64,000 bases of DNA from Akkermansia muciniphila (GCA_945883495.1 CAMCXS010000001.1:62001-126000), one strand, 5' to 3'. Positions 7,489 to 18,046 are shown, counted from the first letter of the stretch. Notes: generated by a model from the letters alone, not told the origin. Numbers and translations are program-made.

Positions 7489-8790
7489 ATGCCGCTGCCT
7501 TCCAGCCTGCCTCTCGAACGTCTTGGCGAGCCTTTTTACGTCGGGTCGGTCCAACGCCTCTACCCCATCCCCGGGGACGACTCCCACATGGCCACGGAGA
7601 CCACCAGCCGGGGCAGCGTCTTCGACGTCGGCTCCATTTTCGAAATCCCCGGGAGCGACGTCTCCCGCGCGGTGTTCCGCCATGTCCTCTACTCGCGCAT
7701 GGCGGATCCGGGGCTATGGAACGCCGTCCGGGAATCGATCCGCGAGGCGCCGGGACTGGATGATTCCTACCGGGCCATGCTCCTCGGAGAAACGCTTGAC
7801 CGGCTTTGCCAGGAAGGCGCGACCACGCACCACGCCGGAATGATCGACGCCGTCACCGGACAAATCGTGAGCCACGGCCTGCCGCAAAACCCGAGCGCGG
7901 TCAACGTGGTCCGGCGTTACCGGATTCTCAAGCCGGAGCCGATTCGCATTCTCGGCCGCCTCTGCTACGACTATTCCATGATGCCGGGACAAGACGGCTA
8001 CGTGGTGCCGCTGGAGTTCATCGTCCGGTTCGGCATGACCTCGGCGTCCTCGGTGCTCCGCAAGTATGTGACGCTCCCGGAATCCGCCCGGCGCGCCTTC
8101 GAGACGGAACTCGGCGTGGACGGCCCGCTGCAAGCCTGGAAGATGCTGCCGCGGCCAGTGACTGATTGCACGACGAAACACGAGCCGGAAGACCGCGCCG
8201 TGAGCATTCAGGAAGCGCTCACGCTCAGCGGCTTGACCGGTCCGGAGTTCGCCCGCGCCCTGGAATCCGCCGCGCTCGGCGCCTGGGCGGTGCGCCATCT
8301 TCTGGAACCCACCGGCCTCCGTCTCTGGGACCTCAAATGGGAATTCGCCAAAGACGGCGACCGCATGGTCTTCGTCGATACGATCGATACCGACTCGATC
8401 CGCGCCACGCTTTCGCTCAGTTGGGAGGGCCACCCGGTGGCGGTGCATTGCAACAAGCAGTCGATGCGGGATTACTACCGGATCGCGCACCCGGAGTGGA
8501 TCAACGCAGTGAATCAATCCAAGGAAGCGGCGCGGTGTCTGGGCCGCAACTTCACGGACGTGCTCCGGGAAGGGCGCGAGCAGGGGCGATTTCCGGAAAC
8601 TCCGGTGGTGCCCGATGCGTTTCTCCAGTTGCAGGCTCGCAAACTGGAAATCATCCGGGATTGCCTGCTGCAAAAACTCTCAGGAGAAACGGCACGTCGT
8701 GACCTAGCCGAAACCGGCCTGGAAGAACTAAAATACTTTGATTCGCTAAGAAAAATCGGAGACTTTTTGCGGATCAATGATATGACGTGA
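7489..8790 (+). CDS. PurC-like (SAICAR synthetase fold) protein, long form
   Basis: A 433-residue protein. The ATG at 7489 is chosen because the upstream extension overlaps pyrD and is Arg/Pro-rich shadow sequence. SAICAR-synthetase landmarks are YVGSVQRLYPIPG (P-loop-like start), MATETTSRGSVFDVGSIFEIPG, VPLEFIVRFGMTSAS (PurC VEVVVR region) and LWDLKWEFAKDGDRMVFVDTID (PurC DTKFEFG...DE region). The active-site Arg and Asp/Glu residues appear substituted in places, and the protein is about 150 residues longer than typical PurC. It could be the purine enzyme or a divergent paralogue. It is coupled by a GTGA overlap to the C13 lipoprotein gene. Confidence 0.65.
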   Translation: MPLPSSLPLERLGEPFYVGSVQRLYPIPGDDSHMATETTSRGSVFDVGSIFEIPGSDVSRAVFRHVLYSRMADPGLWNAVRESIREAPGLDDSYRAMLLGETLDRLCQEGATTHHAGMIDAVTGQIVSHGLPQNPSAVNVVRRYRILKPEPIRILGRLCYDYSMMPGQDGYVVPLEFIVRFGMTSASSVLRKYVTLPESARRAFETELGVDGPLQAWKMLPRPVTDCTTKHEPEDRAVSIQEALTLSGLTGPEFARALESAALGAWAVRHLLEPTGLRLWDLKWEFAKDGDRMVFVDTIDTDSIRATLSLSWEGHPVAVHCNKQSMRDYYRIAHPEWINAVNQSKEAARCLGRNFTDVLREGREQGRFPETPVVPDAFLQLQARKLEIIRDCLLQKLSGETARRDLAETGLEELKYFDSLRKIGDFLRINDMT

Positions 8791-9728
8791 GTTTGCACGT
8801 GCGCGCTCTCTTGCTTCAACCCCGTTCGCTGCTCGTTCTCGCTTTGGCGCTGCTGACGGGGGCGTGCTCTACTCCCACGCCCCCTGGCCGGGGAGAATCC
8901 GTGACCGCGACCGTGCGCAACGGACCGTTCCCGGCCTACGAAACCAGCCCGCTGCCGCCCAAGACGAAAATTCTCCTCGTGGCAGGAGGTTCCACCCTGG
9001 CGAATTTCCTCCAAGAGGTGATCGACCAACGCGCCTTTTGGCTGAAATCCGGCTACCGGCCCTCCGAGATCGCCTGTTACTACGTCCGCCCGGACGCCCG
9101 GCACTACTTGGAAGACAAGGAGCAGTTCGACAAACTAGCCCTCCAAGCCCGCGGCTTTTACCAAGCCAAGCCCGCGCAAATTTACGCGCACCTTTCCCAG
9201 CTGGCCGCCGAATCGCCCCCGCACATCTACCTCTACACCACCTCGCATGGCGTCGCGCCATCCGACGACCTGGATGACTACGCTCTGGTTTACGACGCCG
9301 ATCCGCTCGAGTTCGGCACCCACCTTCACTCCTACGTAAAGCCCGCGGAACTCCGCAACGCCCTCAACCGCCTCCCGGCCTCCACCTCGAAGACCTTGGT
9401 CCTCCAGGGCTGTCACGCCGGTGGATTCATCGACGCCAAACAGGCGCCCTACCGCTCCCGCACCTTGCGGGATGTGCCTAAAATCTGCGTCCTCGCGGCC
9501 TCCCGCTACGATCGCACCAGTTTCGGCTGTGGCGCCACGGATGACTCGACTTACTACGGCTCCGCCTACCTCGCCGCGCTTCGCGAACAACGAGACAAGC
9601 GGATTCCCGACATCAATTTTGAGGACGTGGCCAACGCCGCGGTGGATCGAGTCGAATGGATGGAGCAGACCCATCATGTCCCGTTCGACAAGCGTTCGTT
9701 GCCGCAGTTCTACACGAATCGCCCTTGA
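8787..9728 (+). CDS. C13-family (legumain/caspase-fold) lipoprotein
   Basis: A 313-residue lipoprotein that starts at a GTG overlapping the previous stop. The lipobox is LTGAC (Cys27). Clan CD catalytic motifs are visible: a beta-strand followed by His154 (IYLYTTSHG) and a beta-strand followed by Cys209 (LVLQGCHAGGF). This is the dyad of C13 peptidases, which cleave after Asn/Asp or act as transpeptidases. The substrate is unknown. The envelope location and the dyad make it a candidate surface protease or sorting enzyme. About 140 bp separates it from the beta-propeller gene. Confidence 0.85.
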   Translation: MSLHVRALLLQPRSLLVLALALLTGACSTPTPPGRGESVTATVRNGPFPAYETSPLPPKTKILLVAGGSTLANFLQEVIDQRAFWLKSGYRPSEIACYYVRPDARHYLEDKEQFDKLALQARGFYQAKPAQIYAHLSQLAAESPPHIYLYTTSHGVAPSDDLDDYALVYDADPLEFGTHLHSYVKPAELRNALNRLPASTSKTLVLQGCHAGGFIDAKQAPYRSRTLRDVPKICVLAASRYDRTSFGCGATDDSTYYGSAYLAALREQRDKRIPDINFEDVANAAVDRVEWMEQTHHVPFDKRSLPQFYTNRP

Positions 9729-9751
9729 TTGCCCAATAGCGGGCGCCTGCG

Positions 9752-9775
9752 CACAATCTCTCAAAATATTGTGCA
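9752..9775. promoter_or_regulatory. Inverted repeat upstream of the beta-propeller gene
   Basis: GCACAAT and ATTGTGC form a perfect 7-bp inverted repeat with a 10-nt spacer. It lies just after the C13 lipoprotein gene and about 95 bp before the next start codon. It could be a regulator-binding site or the stem of a weak terminator. No T-tract follows directly. Confidence 0.4.
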
Positions 9776-9870
9776 TTGATGTCACGGTGGCGGATTCCGG
9801 GACAAATCACCGAAAACCTGCTTTCATTGAGCTGTTTTCACCACACCGTTTCGAAACCTCTCTCCCAGTT

Positions 9871-12800
9871 ATGCAACGTATCCGACTCCTCCCCATCCTC
9901 CTCTCGCTGAGTCTCTTCGCGGGAACTTTCGCGTTCGCAAATCCTTCGCCCGCTCCCGTGGTGCTGTCACACCGCAAGGTAGGGACGAATCTCACGGCAA
10001 GCTTCCCGGGCGCGACGACTCAACAGCTGGTCCTTGAAGCCAAAAGCGGAGCGGGCTGGAAACCGATTTCCGTGCAATACGGCGGCAAAGGCATCGTCAC
10101 GTGGTCCAGCCGGACCACCAACGCAGGCCAAGGCACCGTCAGCTTCGCGATTCCGGCGGGCTACTCCCTGAATCAACTGCGGATCACCGCCAGCCCGGCC
10201 AAGTTCCCGGTTTCCCGATTGCGGGGGCCCAAGAGCTTCGCGGGCACCTCTGCTCCAACGAATCGGGTGCTGAGTCCAGGGCTCGTTTCCAACGTGGGGG
10301 TATTAGCAAATGCCTCAACCTCGGAAGCGACCGATGCTCCTGCCCCGTTGACGGAGTCGGACATCTGGAAGCTTGCCGGCAACCGGCTCTATTTCTTTAA
10401 TCAGTATCGCGGCTTGCAGTTGTTCGACCTCACGGCCCCTGCCAATCCGATTCGGACCGGCGGTCTCCGGCTTCCCGCGCGGGGCGAACAGCTCTTCTTG
10501 CTAGACAACGCAGGAACGCATTTGGCCCTGCTCGGCCGGGAGAATACCGAGGATGGCTCCCAGGGGGTGGTCTACATCGTCGCGGCGAACGGCGGCGTCC
10601 CCTCGCTCGTGACGAAGCTCCGGATTTCCGGCGATGTGATCGACAGCCGTCTCTCTGGCTCTCGCCTCTACGTGACCACCTTTGACTGGGGCTGGTCAGA
10701 CAGCGGACTCGCTACCTTTTCTCCCCGGATCACCGTCTCGGGCTTTGATTTGGCCAACCCGCGTCAACCCGTCACCTTGCCCTCCCTGCCCTTGTCCGGC
10801 TACTGGCCGACCATGCAGGGCGACAGCCAAACGCTTCTCATCGCGGCGGGATCTCCGGACGATTGGGCGCAGTCCTCCCTGCATGTGATTGATATCGCTA
10901 CCCCCACCGGGGAACCGAAGTTGATCAAGACCCTCAAGACCAAAGGCACCGTGGCGGACAAGTTCAAGATGCGCGTCGCGAACGGCATCCTGACCGCCGT
11001 GAGCAACCGGTGGAACTGGAATCAAGAAGGCAACCGGAGTGCCACCTGGGTGGAAAACTTCGCTGCCCGGGACACCAGCACCGAGCCGCTAGCCCAATTG
11101 GAACTGGAAGAAGCTCGGGGCGAATCCCTCCATGCCACTCGGTTCGATGGACACAAGCTCTACGTCGTCACGTTTGAGCAGGTAGATCCACTCTTCGTCG
11201 TCGATCTCTCTAATCCCACCGCTCCGGCCGTCCTTGGCCACATCGAGATCCCCGGCTGGTCGACCTATATCGAGCCGTATGGCGACCGCCTTCTCGCGGT
11301 TGGGGTCGAAGACTGGAAAGTCACCGTCTCCGTGTTCGATGTCGCTGACCCGTCGAAGCCGTCGCTTGCCTCGCGGATTGCGCTGGGCGAGGGGCACAGT
11401 TGGAGCGAGGCGCATTACGATGAGCGGGCCGCCGGGTTCTTCCCGGACCAAGGCGTCATCTTGGTGCCTTACCAAACCTCCAGCAATCAAGGATGGCAAA
11501 GCGCCACCGCTGTCATCCAGCTTGACTCCAACGGACTGACCTGGAAGAGCTCCATCCAACACGAGTTCACCGCGCGCCGGGCGGCGTTCACCGGGAACCA
11601 CATCCTCTCCCTTTCGGGTCAAGAACTGATCGTGGCCGATGCCAAGGATCTCTCCAACCTGCAACAGACGACGCAGCTCTCCCTGGCCTGGCAGGTTGAT
11701 CGGGTGCTCCCCTTTGGCAGCGATCACCTCATCCAAATCGAGGATGGCGAAGAAAACACCGGATACTGGGGATGGGGGGTCCTGAGGGCTTGGTCCCCCG
11801 CGCAGAGCAGGCAAACCATGCTCCGCATTTCCTCCGCCACCGAGCCGGACGACTTGATCGAGGAAATCGATCTGGGCCCTGGGCGGGTCATCGGCGCCGT
11901 GGAACGCAACGGATTTCTTTACCTCGGGCAGTTCGTGCGCGGAAGCGGAAGCGATGCCACCGACATCATCCGGACTTGGGTTTTCGATAGCTCCAATGCG
12001 CCTGAACTGAAGGAGATTTCTCACACGGACTCACTCCTCACCGAGGGAGGTTCCCGTCTCAATCTCGAACAGGCCCAAGCTCTCTGGCCGGATGCATCCA
12101 CCCTGGTTTGGCATCTGCCGGCGTATGCGTTCTTCTACGGGGGTCCCATTCTAATTGACGATCCGCTGGTGCAGACCACCAGTCCGACGGTCCGACCGGC
12201 TTCCGTCTTGGAGACCGCCAATGTCACCACGGCCGTCCACGTGACCCAGGCGTCCTCCATCCTGGTGCCTTCCCTGCCCTGGCGTGGCACTTCGAGCGAC
12301 GTCGCCGCCCTACTCTGCCCCGTGAAAGTCGCCGATCCGAAGGCCCCCGCAGCGCTTCCGGCGGTGGCCATCAAGGGGGTGAACGGCGCGCCCGTCCGGT
12401 GCAGCAGCGGTCTTCCTTTCGGTTCGGCCGGCTTTCTGTTCGTCTCCTACCATGAAGATCCCAATCCAGCCAAGTCCGCCTCGGCGCGGGACGCCAAGTC
12501 TCAGGCCTGGCTTCAAGTCATCGACTTCCGGGCAGTCGACACCCCTGTGGTGCGCGACCGGGTCTCCATCCCTGGTGAACTCGCTTCCGTCTCGGACGTC
12601 GATCACCGAGGCGCGATTCTGATCACGGTGGATCCAGCGCGAAATGCGTTCCGGGCCTGCGCCTACGATGGAACCACCGCTTACCAGATGGACGTCTGGA
12701 ACAGCCAAGGCGAAATCAGCGCATTTGCCCCCGGCGAGGGCGCCCAAATCCTCCTGGGACGTTACCTCCAAAACGCCAATCAACTCTCCTCCCTCCGTTT

Positions 12801-13095
12801 CGAAACCAGCACGGGCAAGTTCCGCGTCACCGGCACGGAGAAACTGGCCCATGGGATCAACGAGATCGTGGTCCGATCTGGGCTCGTTCTCGCCAGCGAG
12901 TGGGGCAAAGTTTCCGCGCTCCCGCTCCTCACCGGCGGAACGTTCGGCCGCCCCTTGACGCTCGATACGGACCAGAACCTCTGGATCCAACTCGCTCGCG
13001 CCAGCGTCCGCCCGTCTGTCGGGGTGTGGTTGCCCGCCGGTGCCTACGGAGTGGAATTCCTTGCGATCCGCGCCCCCTCCAGCAGCGCTCGCTGA
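9871..13095 (+). CDS. Large secreted beta-propeller protein
   Basis: A 1074-residue protein starting at the ATG before a strong signal peptide (residues 1-23, ending AFA). The frame is open upstream to 9421, but that part overlaps the lipoprotein gene. Beginning with the motif SDIWKLAGNRLYFFNQYRG, repeated blocks of the type RLYFFN...LFDLTAPANP, KLYVVTFE...VVDLSNPTAP and RLLAVGV...VFDVADPSKP follow about every 50-100 residues. This matches the secreted beta-propeller domain family (Pfam Beta_propel type). No enzyme motif or anchor is seen, so it is probably a secreted binding or scaffold protein. Confidence 0.85.
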   Translation: MQRIRLLPILLSLSLFAGTFAFANPSPAPVVLSHRKVGTNLTASFPGATTQQLVLEAKSGAGWKPISVQYGGKGIVTWSSRTTNAGQGTVSFAIPAGYSLNQLRITASPAKFPVSRLRGPKSFAGTSAPTNRVLSPGLVSNVGVLANASTSEATDAPAPLTESDIWKLAGNRLYFFNQYRGLQLFDLTAPANPIRTGGLRLPARGEQLFLLDNAGTHLALLGRENTEDGSQGVVYIVAANGGVPSLVTKLRISGDVIDSRLSGSRLYVTTFDWGWSDSGLATFSPRITVSGFDLANPRQPVTLPSLPLSGYWPTMQGDSQTLLIAAGSPDDWAQSSLHVIDIATPTGEPKLIKTLKTKGTVADKFKMRVANGILTAVSNRWNWNQEGNRSATWVENFAARDTSTEPLAQLELEEARGESLHATRFDGHKLYVVTFEQVDPLFVVDLSNPTAPAVLGHIEIPGWSTYIEPYGDRLLAVGVEDWKVTVSVFDVADPSKPSLASRIALGEGHSWSEAHYDERAAGFFPDQGVILVPYQTSSNQGWQSATAVIQLDSNGLTWKSSIQHEFTARRAAFTGNHILSLSGQELIVADAKDLSNLQQTTQLSLAWQVDRVLPFGSDHLIQIEDGEENTGYWGWGVLRAWSPAQSRQTMLRISSATEPDDLIEEIDLGPGRVIGAVERNGFLYLGQFVRGSGSDATDIIRTWVFDSSNAPELKEISHTDSLLTEGGSRLNLEQAQALWPDASTLVWHLPAYAFFYGGPILIDDPLVQTTSPTVRPASVLETANVTTAVHVTQASSILVPSLPWRGTSSDVAALLCPVKVADPKAPAALPAVAIKGVNGAPVRCSSGLPFGSAGFLFVSYHEDPNPAKSASARDAKSQAWLQVIDFRAVDTPVVRDRVSIPGELASVSDVDHRGAILITVDPARNAFRACAYDGTTAYQMDVWNSQGEISAFAPGEGAQILLGRYLQNANQLSSLRFETSTGKFRVTGTEKLAHGINEIVVRSGLVLASEWGKVSALPLLTGGTFGRPLTLDTDQNLWIQLARASVRPSVGVWLPAGAYGVEFLAIRAPSSSAR

Positions 13096-13107
13096 GATTG
13101 AGCGCTT

Positions 13108-13179
13108 AGCGGAGCCCGAATGTGGCGCGCTCCGCTTCTGATCCGAGCTTCCGCGCAACTCGCTGAGCTGCGCGGAAGC
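13108..13179. terminator. Two strong stem-loops after the beta-propeller gene
   Basis: AGCGGAGC (13108-13115) pairs with GCTCCGCT (13129-13136). A second, stronger hairpin pairs 13147-13157 with 13169-13179, an 11-bp perfect stem around an 11-nt loop. They lie directly after the stop codon at 13095. No T-run follows, so factor-independent termination is uncertain, but they probably mark the transcript end. Confidence 0.5.
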
Positions 13180-13278
13180 GCCCAAATCGCAGATGCCGCG
13201 ACGCCGGTTCGCCCGTCCGTTTGATGGAAGCCATGGACTGGGATTTGCGGTCCCGCAAAATGCGGCCTCATTTCCCTC

Positions 13279-13977
13279 ATGCTCCTGCCCGAACTCCGCC
13301 ATCAAGTCCTCGCAGCCAACCTAATGCTGGAGAGCGAAGGTCTCGTCAAACTCACTTGGGGGAACGTCAGTGGCATCGACCGCGCATCGGGCCATTTCGT
13401 GATCAAACCCAGTGGCGTGGCCTACGCGGACCTCCGGGTGCAAGATCTCGTCGTCGTGGATCTCGATGGGCAGGTGGTAGAGGGCGATCTGAACCCCTCG
13501 TCCGATACCTCGACCCACCGCATTCTCTACCGCGAGTTCCCAAACATCGGAGGCATCTGTCACACCCACAGCGTTCACGCCGTGATGTTCTGCCAAGCCG
13601 GCCGTGAGCTGCCCTGCCTGGGAACCACCCACGCGGATCACTTTCACGGGACCGTGCCGCTGGTGCGTGAATTGACCGAAGCCGAGGTTGAGGAAGATTA
13701 CGAAGGCAACACCGGCCACGCCATCGCCGCCCGTTTCCGCGAATTGGGTATCTCCGCGGACGAAATGCCCGCCGCCCTGCAACGTTACCACGCCCCCTTC
13801 ACCTGGGGAAAGAACGCCCTCGACGCCGTGAAAAACAGCGTGGCCCTGGAAGTCTGCTGCCAAATGGCCCTCGGCGCCTACGCCCTCAATCCCCTAGCCC
13901 CGCCCCTCCCCGCGCATATTCTGCAGAAGCACTATCTGCGCAAGCACGGGCCGGGAGCGTACTACGGGCAAAAGTAA
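13279..13977 (+). CDS. araD: L-ribulose-5-phosphate 4-epimerase
   Basis: A 232-residue class II aldolase-fold enzyme that interconverts L-ribulose 5-phosphate and D-xylulose 5-phosphate. Length and residue numbering match the E. coli enzyme. Zinc and catalytic residues are seen as Asp76 (SSDTSTHR), His95 and His97 (CHTHS), Asp120 (TTHADHFHG) and His171 (YHAPFTWGK), and the C-terminus KHYLRKHGPGAYYGQK is conserved. No araA or araB is adjacent, so it may serve pentose or ascorbate-type metabolism encoded elsewhere. Confidence 0.93.
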   Translation: MLLPELRHQVLAANLMLESEGLVKLTWGNVSGIDRASGHFVIKPSGVAYADLRVQDLVVVDLDGQVVEGDLNPSSDTSTHRILYREFPNIGGICHTHSVHAVMFCQAGRELPCLGTTHADHFHGTVPLVRELTEAEVEEDYEGNTGHAIAARFRELGISADEMPAALQRYHAPFTWGKNALDAVKNSVALEVCCQMALGAYALNPLAPPLPAHILQKHYLRKHGPGAYYGQK

Positions 13978-14152
13978 AGTATCCAGGACTTCCGTCCGGG
14001 AATTCACGGCAAAACCTGGTCTGATCTCCCGGCCGATTGTCCGCAAGGCGGGCTAGCCCAGGCCATGGTCCATTTCTTGTGAGGGCGGTTCCCCCCTGAA
14101 AAAAGCCGGTTTTGCAAACATCCCGGTCGATTCAGAGCCCTTCCCGGCGGGT

Positions 14153-14240
14153 CTTGGAGTCTTGGAGTCTTGGAGTCTTGGAGTCTTGGAGTCTTGGAGT
14201 CTTGGAGTCTTGGAGTCTTGGAGTCTTGGAGTCTTGGAGT
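14153..14240. repeat. 11-copy perfect 8-bp tandem repeat (CTTGGAGT)
   Basis: The octamer CTTGGAGT is repeated 11 times without error over 88 bp. It is followed directly by two copies of CCACCACT (14241-14256) and a partial third that reaches the stop of the phosphodiesterase gene at 14265. A period of 8 is not a multiple of 3, so open frames through it are artefacts. Copy number is likely variable through polymerase slippage. Confidence 0.95.
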
Positions 14241-14264
14241 CCACCACTCCACCACTCCACTACC

Positions 14265-15674
14265 TCAAACCCTCACTCCCAACAACTTCCGCCGAATCAC
14301 CTCGAAGACCTGAGTCGAGTGCAACGGGACATCGGTTGTTCCCTCTCCAAACCGGCCCGCGAGCACAGGCCAATCTTCCTCTTCCACCGGGCGGCAACCG
14401 TGGGAGCCGCGCACCAAGGAGGCGTCTAGCGGGATCACGTCCATGAGCATCCGGAAGCCGAGTTTCTTCTGTACCAGCCGGAAGAGGATCTTGGCTTTGC
14501 TGATGGCCTCGGGGGATTCCAAAAACAGCTCCACCGGATCGTAGCCCGGTTTGCGGTGGATATCGACGGTGCGGGCGTAGTCGGGCGCCTTCTTGTCGTC
14601 TTCCCAAAAGTAATAGGTGAACCAACTCCGCTCGTCGGCGATGGCCACGAGATCGCCAGAGCGCGGGTGATCCAAGCCGTAGCGAGCTTGCTCGCGGCGG
14701 TCCAGCACTTCAGCAATGCCCCGGGTCTCCCGAAGCAAATCGGCGACCCGTCCCAGAAGCGCCGGATTTTGCACATAGACATGGGCCACCTGGTGATCGG
14801 CAATAGCGAAGGCGTCGCAAGCGCCGAGCTCCAAAGTGTCGGTCCCCAACTCATCCTTAATCTCGAGCCACCCTTGTTTGCGGAAGAGGCGGTTCAGGTG
14901 AATCGGCCGATCCACTGGAGTGATTCCGTACTCTGAAACGAGCAACACCTCGACACCCCGCGCCTCCAGGGCATCAATGAGATCGCCAGTGACATCATCG
15001 ATGGCGGCCAAATCAGCATCGATCGCGGAATGCCGCGGCCCGAGCTTCTGCAAATTGTAATCGAGGTGCGGCAGGTAAACGAGGTTCAGATCCGGCGCGT
15101 GATGCTCCTCGATCCACTGGGCGGACTTCGCGATCCATCGGCTCGACTCAATCCCCGAGGCCGGCCCCCAAAACTGGCGGAATGGAAACGGACCGAGGTC
15201 TTCCTTGACCCGGTCCCGGAGTTCGAGAGGTGAAGCGGTGATATCGAAGATCTTGCCGCCATCCGACCGGTAAATGGGCCGGGGCGTGATCGAGTAATCG
15301 ACGGAGGAGAACATGTTGTTCCACCAGAAAAGGCGGGCGACGCGAAGACTAGGCCGGGTTTGGCGGACCACTTCCCAGACTTTGGGACCGCGCACGAGGT
15401 GATCCGATTGTTTCCAGAACAGGTGTTCCGCGCGTTCCCGGTCGTACCAACCATTGGCCACGATCCCGTGATGATTCGGCATCTGGCCGGTTAAGAACGA
15501 GGCCTGAACCGTCGAGGTGACGGCGGGGATGACTGGTTCCAGGACGCGGTGGCAATGGTCTGCCCTTTCCACGAACGCGCGCAAGCGGGGCAAGCGGTCT
15601 CCGCGGAGAAATCGACGCGTCAGTCCGACGACATTGAGAACGGCGAGACGGGGAGCGGCGGCGTTCTGAGCCAT
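14265..15674 (-). CDS. Alkaline-phosphatase-superfamily phosphodiesterase/pyrophosphatase-like protein
   Basis: A 469-residue protein starting at the ATG at 15674, which fits the family better than the ATG at 15905 because the extra 77 residues run into the LsrF leader. Type I phosphodiesterase/nucleotide pyrophosphatase features are VIPAVTSTVQASFLTG (nucleophile Thr region, about 49-63), GQMPNHHGIVANGW, YLPHLDYNLQKLGP, VLLVSEYGI and a late RGSHG motif. The first metal-binding Asp of the family (IDG) is replaced by Val16 (NVVGL), and the usual D-H pair is EY in SEYGI. Catalysis may therefore be altered. It is divergent from the LsrF-type gene. Confidence 0.8.
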   Translation of the reverse strand: MAQNAAAPRLAVLNVVGLTRRFLRGDRLPRLRAFVERADHCHRVLEPVIPAVTSTVQASFLTGQMPNHHGIVANGWYDRERAEHLFWKQSDHLVRGPKVWEVVRQTRPSLRVARLFWWNNMFSSVDYSITPRPIYRSDGGKIFDITASPLELRDRVKEDLGPFPFRQFWGPASGIESSRWIAKSAQWIEEHHAPDLNLVYLPHLDYNLQKLGPRHSAIDADLAAIDDVTGDLIDALEARGVEVLLVSEYGITPVDRPIHLNRLFRKQGWLEIKDELGTDTLELGACDAFAIADHQVAHVYVQNPALLGRVADLLRETRGIAEVLDRREQARYGLDHPRSGDLVAIADERSWFTYYFWEDDKKAPDYARTVDIHRKPGYDPVELFLESPEAISKAKILFRLVQKKLGFRMLMDVIPLDASLVRGSHGCRPVEEEDWPVLAGRFGEGTTDVPLHSTQVFEVIRRKLLGVRV

Positions 15675-15803
15675 GGTGGAGCCTGAAGCAGGAGCCCCTA
15701 TCAGGCAACCCAAATGTGCACGCGGTGCAACCCGTCCTTGACCCAGCCCCTGGAACGATCCAAAAGTGCAAAGGTTTTTACCTCTAACCAAGAACACCCA
15801 GAC

Positions 15804-16778
15804 ATGGCTGACATTGACGGAACCAAGCAGGAAAAGAAGGAGAAGGAATATTTCACCCACATCCCCCAAGAGGCTCCTGGCTTCTTCCTCAAGGGGTCCC
15901 ATCAATACGACTGGGGCATGAAAAACCGCCTATCCAAGGTTTTCAACCCGAAGAACGGCCGCACCATCATGCTCGCGTTTGACCACGGCTACTTCCAAGG
16001 TCCCACGACCGGCTTGGAGCGCGTCGATCAAACCATCCTCCCGTTGGAGCCCTACTGTGACTGCCTCATGCTCACCCGCGGCATCCAGCGCTCCGTCATC
16101 CCGGCCTCCACGCAAAAGGCGATCGCCCTGCGCGCTTCCGGTGGAACCTCCATGGTGAGCCCGATGGAAGAATGGGAAGGGGAAAGCGGCGAAGGCGATT
16201 CCAAGCGCGCCTTCAAACTGCAGCGCCCCGGCTTTGAGCCCCTCTCCAACGAGAGCCTCGCCTGCAGCATGGAAGAAGCGATCCGCCTCAACGCGTCCGT
16301 CCTCGCCGTCCAAGTCTTCATCGGCAGCGCCTACGAGCGCCAGTCCTTGAAAAACCTCACCGACCTCGTCGATGAAGCCAATCGCTACGGCATCGCGGTC
16401 ATGGGCGTCGTCGCCGTTGGCCGCGCCATGGCCCGCAACGCCCAATACTTCCGCCTCGCCACCCGGATCATGGCGGAACTCGGCGCCCATATCGTCAAAT
16501 GCTACCACACCGACGAAGACTTCGAGACCATCACCAGCTGCTGTCCGGTCCCGATCGTGATCGCCGGCGGCAAGAAGCGCCCGGAACTCGACGCCCTCAA
16601 GATGGCCTACGACGCCTGTGAACAAGGCGCCTCTGGCGTGGATATGGGCCGGAATATCTTCCAATCGGACGCCCCCGTCGCCATGATGAAGGCCGTTCGC
16701 GGCGTCGTTCATGAAGGTCTCAAGCCCGACGAGGCGTATCAGCTTTACCAAGACCTGAAGGCCAGCCCGGCGTTCTGA
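15804..16778 (+). CDS. LsrF-type class I aldolase/thiolase
   Basis: A 324-residue TIM-barrel protein very close to E. coli Lsr[66 protein letters not shown]. The Schiff-base lysine is Lys232 in [10 protein letters not shown]. Residues about 117-148 are an acidic insertion that E. coli LsrF lacks. In enterobacteria LsrF acts in AI-2 breakdown, but no lsrK, lsrR or transporter genes are present here, so a related aldolase step in sugar-phosphate metabolism is equally likely. The start is the ATG at 15804; upstream in-frame sequence is Cys/Arg-rich leader. It forms a pair with the isomerase 18 bp downstream. Confidence 0.85.
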   Translation: MADIDGTKQEKKEKEYFTHIPQEAPGFFLKGSHQYDWGMKNRLSKVFNPKNGRTIMLAFDHGYFQGPTTGLERVDQTILPLEPYCDCLMLTRGIQRSVIPASTQKAIALRASGGTSMVSPMEEWEGESGEGDSKRAFKLQRPGFEPLSNESLACSMEEAIRLNASVLAVQVFIGSAYERQSLKNLTDLVDEANRYGIAVMGVVAVGRAMARNAQYFRLATRIMAELGAHIVKCYHTDEDFETITSCCPVPIVIAGGKKRPELDALKMAYDACEQGASGVDMGRNIFQSDAPVAMMKAVRGVVHEGLKPDEAYQLYQDLKASPAF

Positions 16779-16795
16779 GCGAATCTGAAACTCTG

Positions 16796-17950
<1,155 letters not shown>

Positions 17951-17962
17951 AAAGAGCGTGAG

Positions 17963-18041
17963 AGGCGGAGAGCTTGGGAGCGTGAGAAGGGCCTGATCGG
18001 CCTGAATGGCGGCTCGACTCTCCGCCTTGCTTCAAGGAAGC
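17963..18041. terminator. Bidirectional stem-loop between convergent genes
   Basis: AGGCGGAGAG (17963-17972) pairs perfectly with CTCTCCGCCT (18018-18027). A GGCC/GGCC element lies inside the loop, and a small GCTTC-AAG-GAAGC hairpin follows at 18029-18041. The position between the isomerase gene and the convergent nagA gene suggests a shared transcription end. Confidence 0.45.
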
Positions 18042-18046
18042 GGCAG

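Noticed and set aside
14004-14255. Open frames encoding repeated TPRLQDSK or WSLGVLES peptides
   Set aside because: They are produced by the 8-bp tandem repeat; a period not divisible by three and no ribosome-binding site make a protein unlikely.
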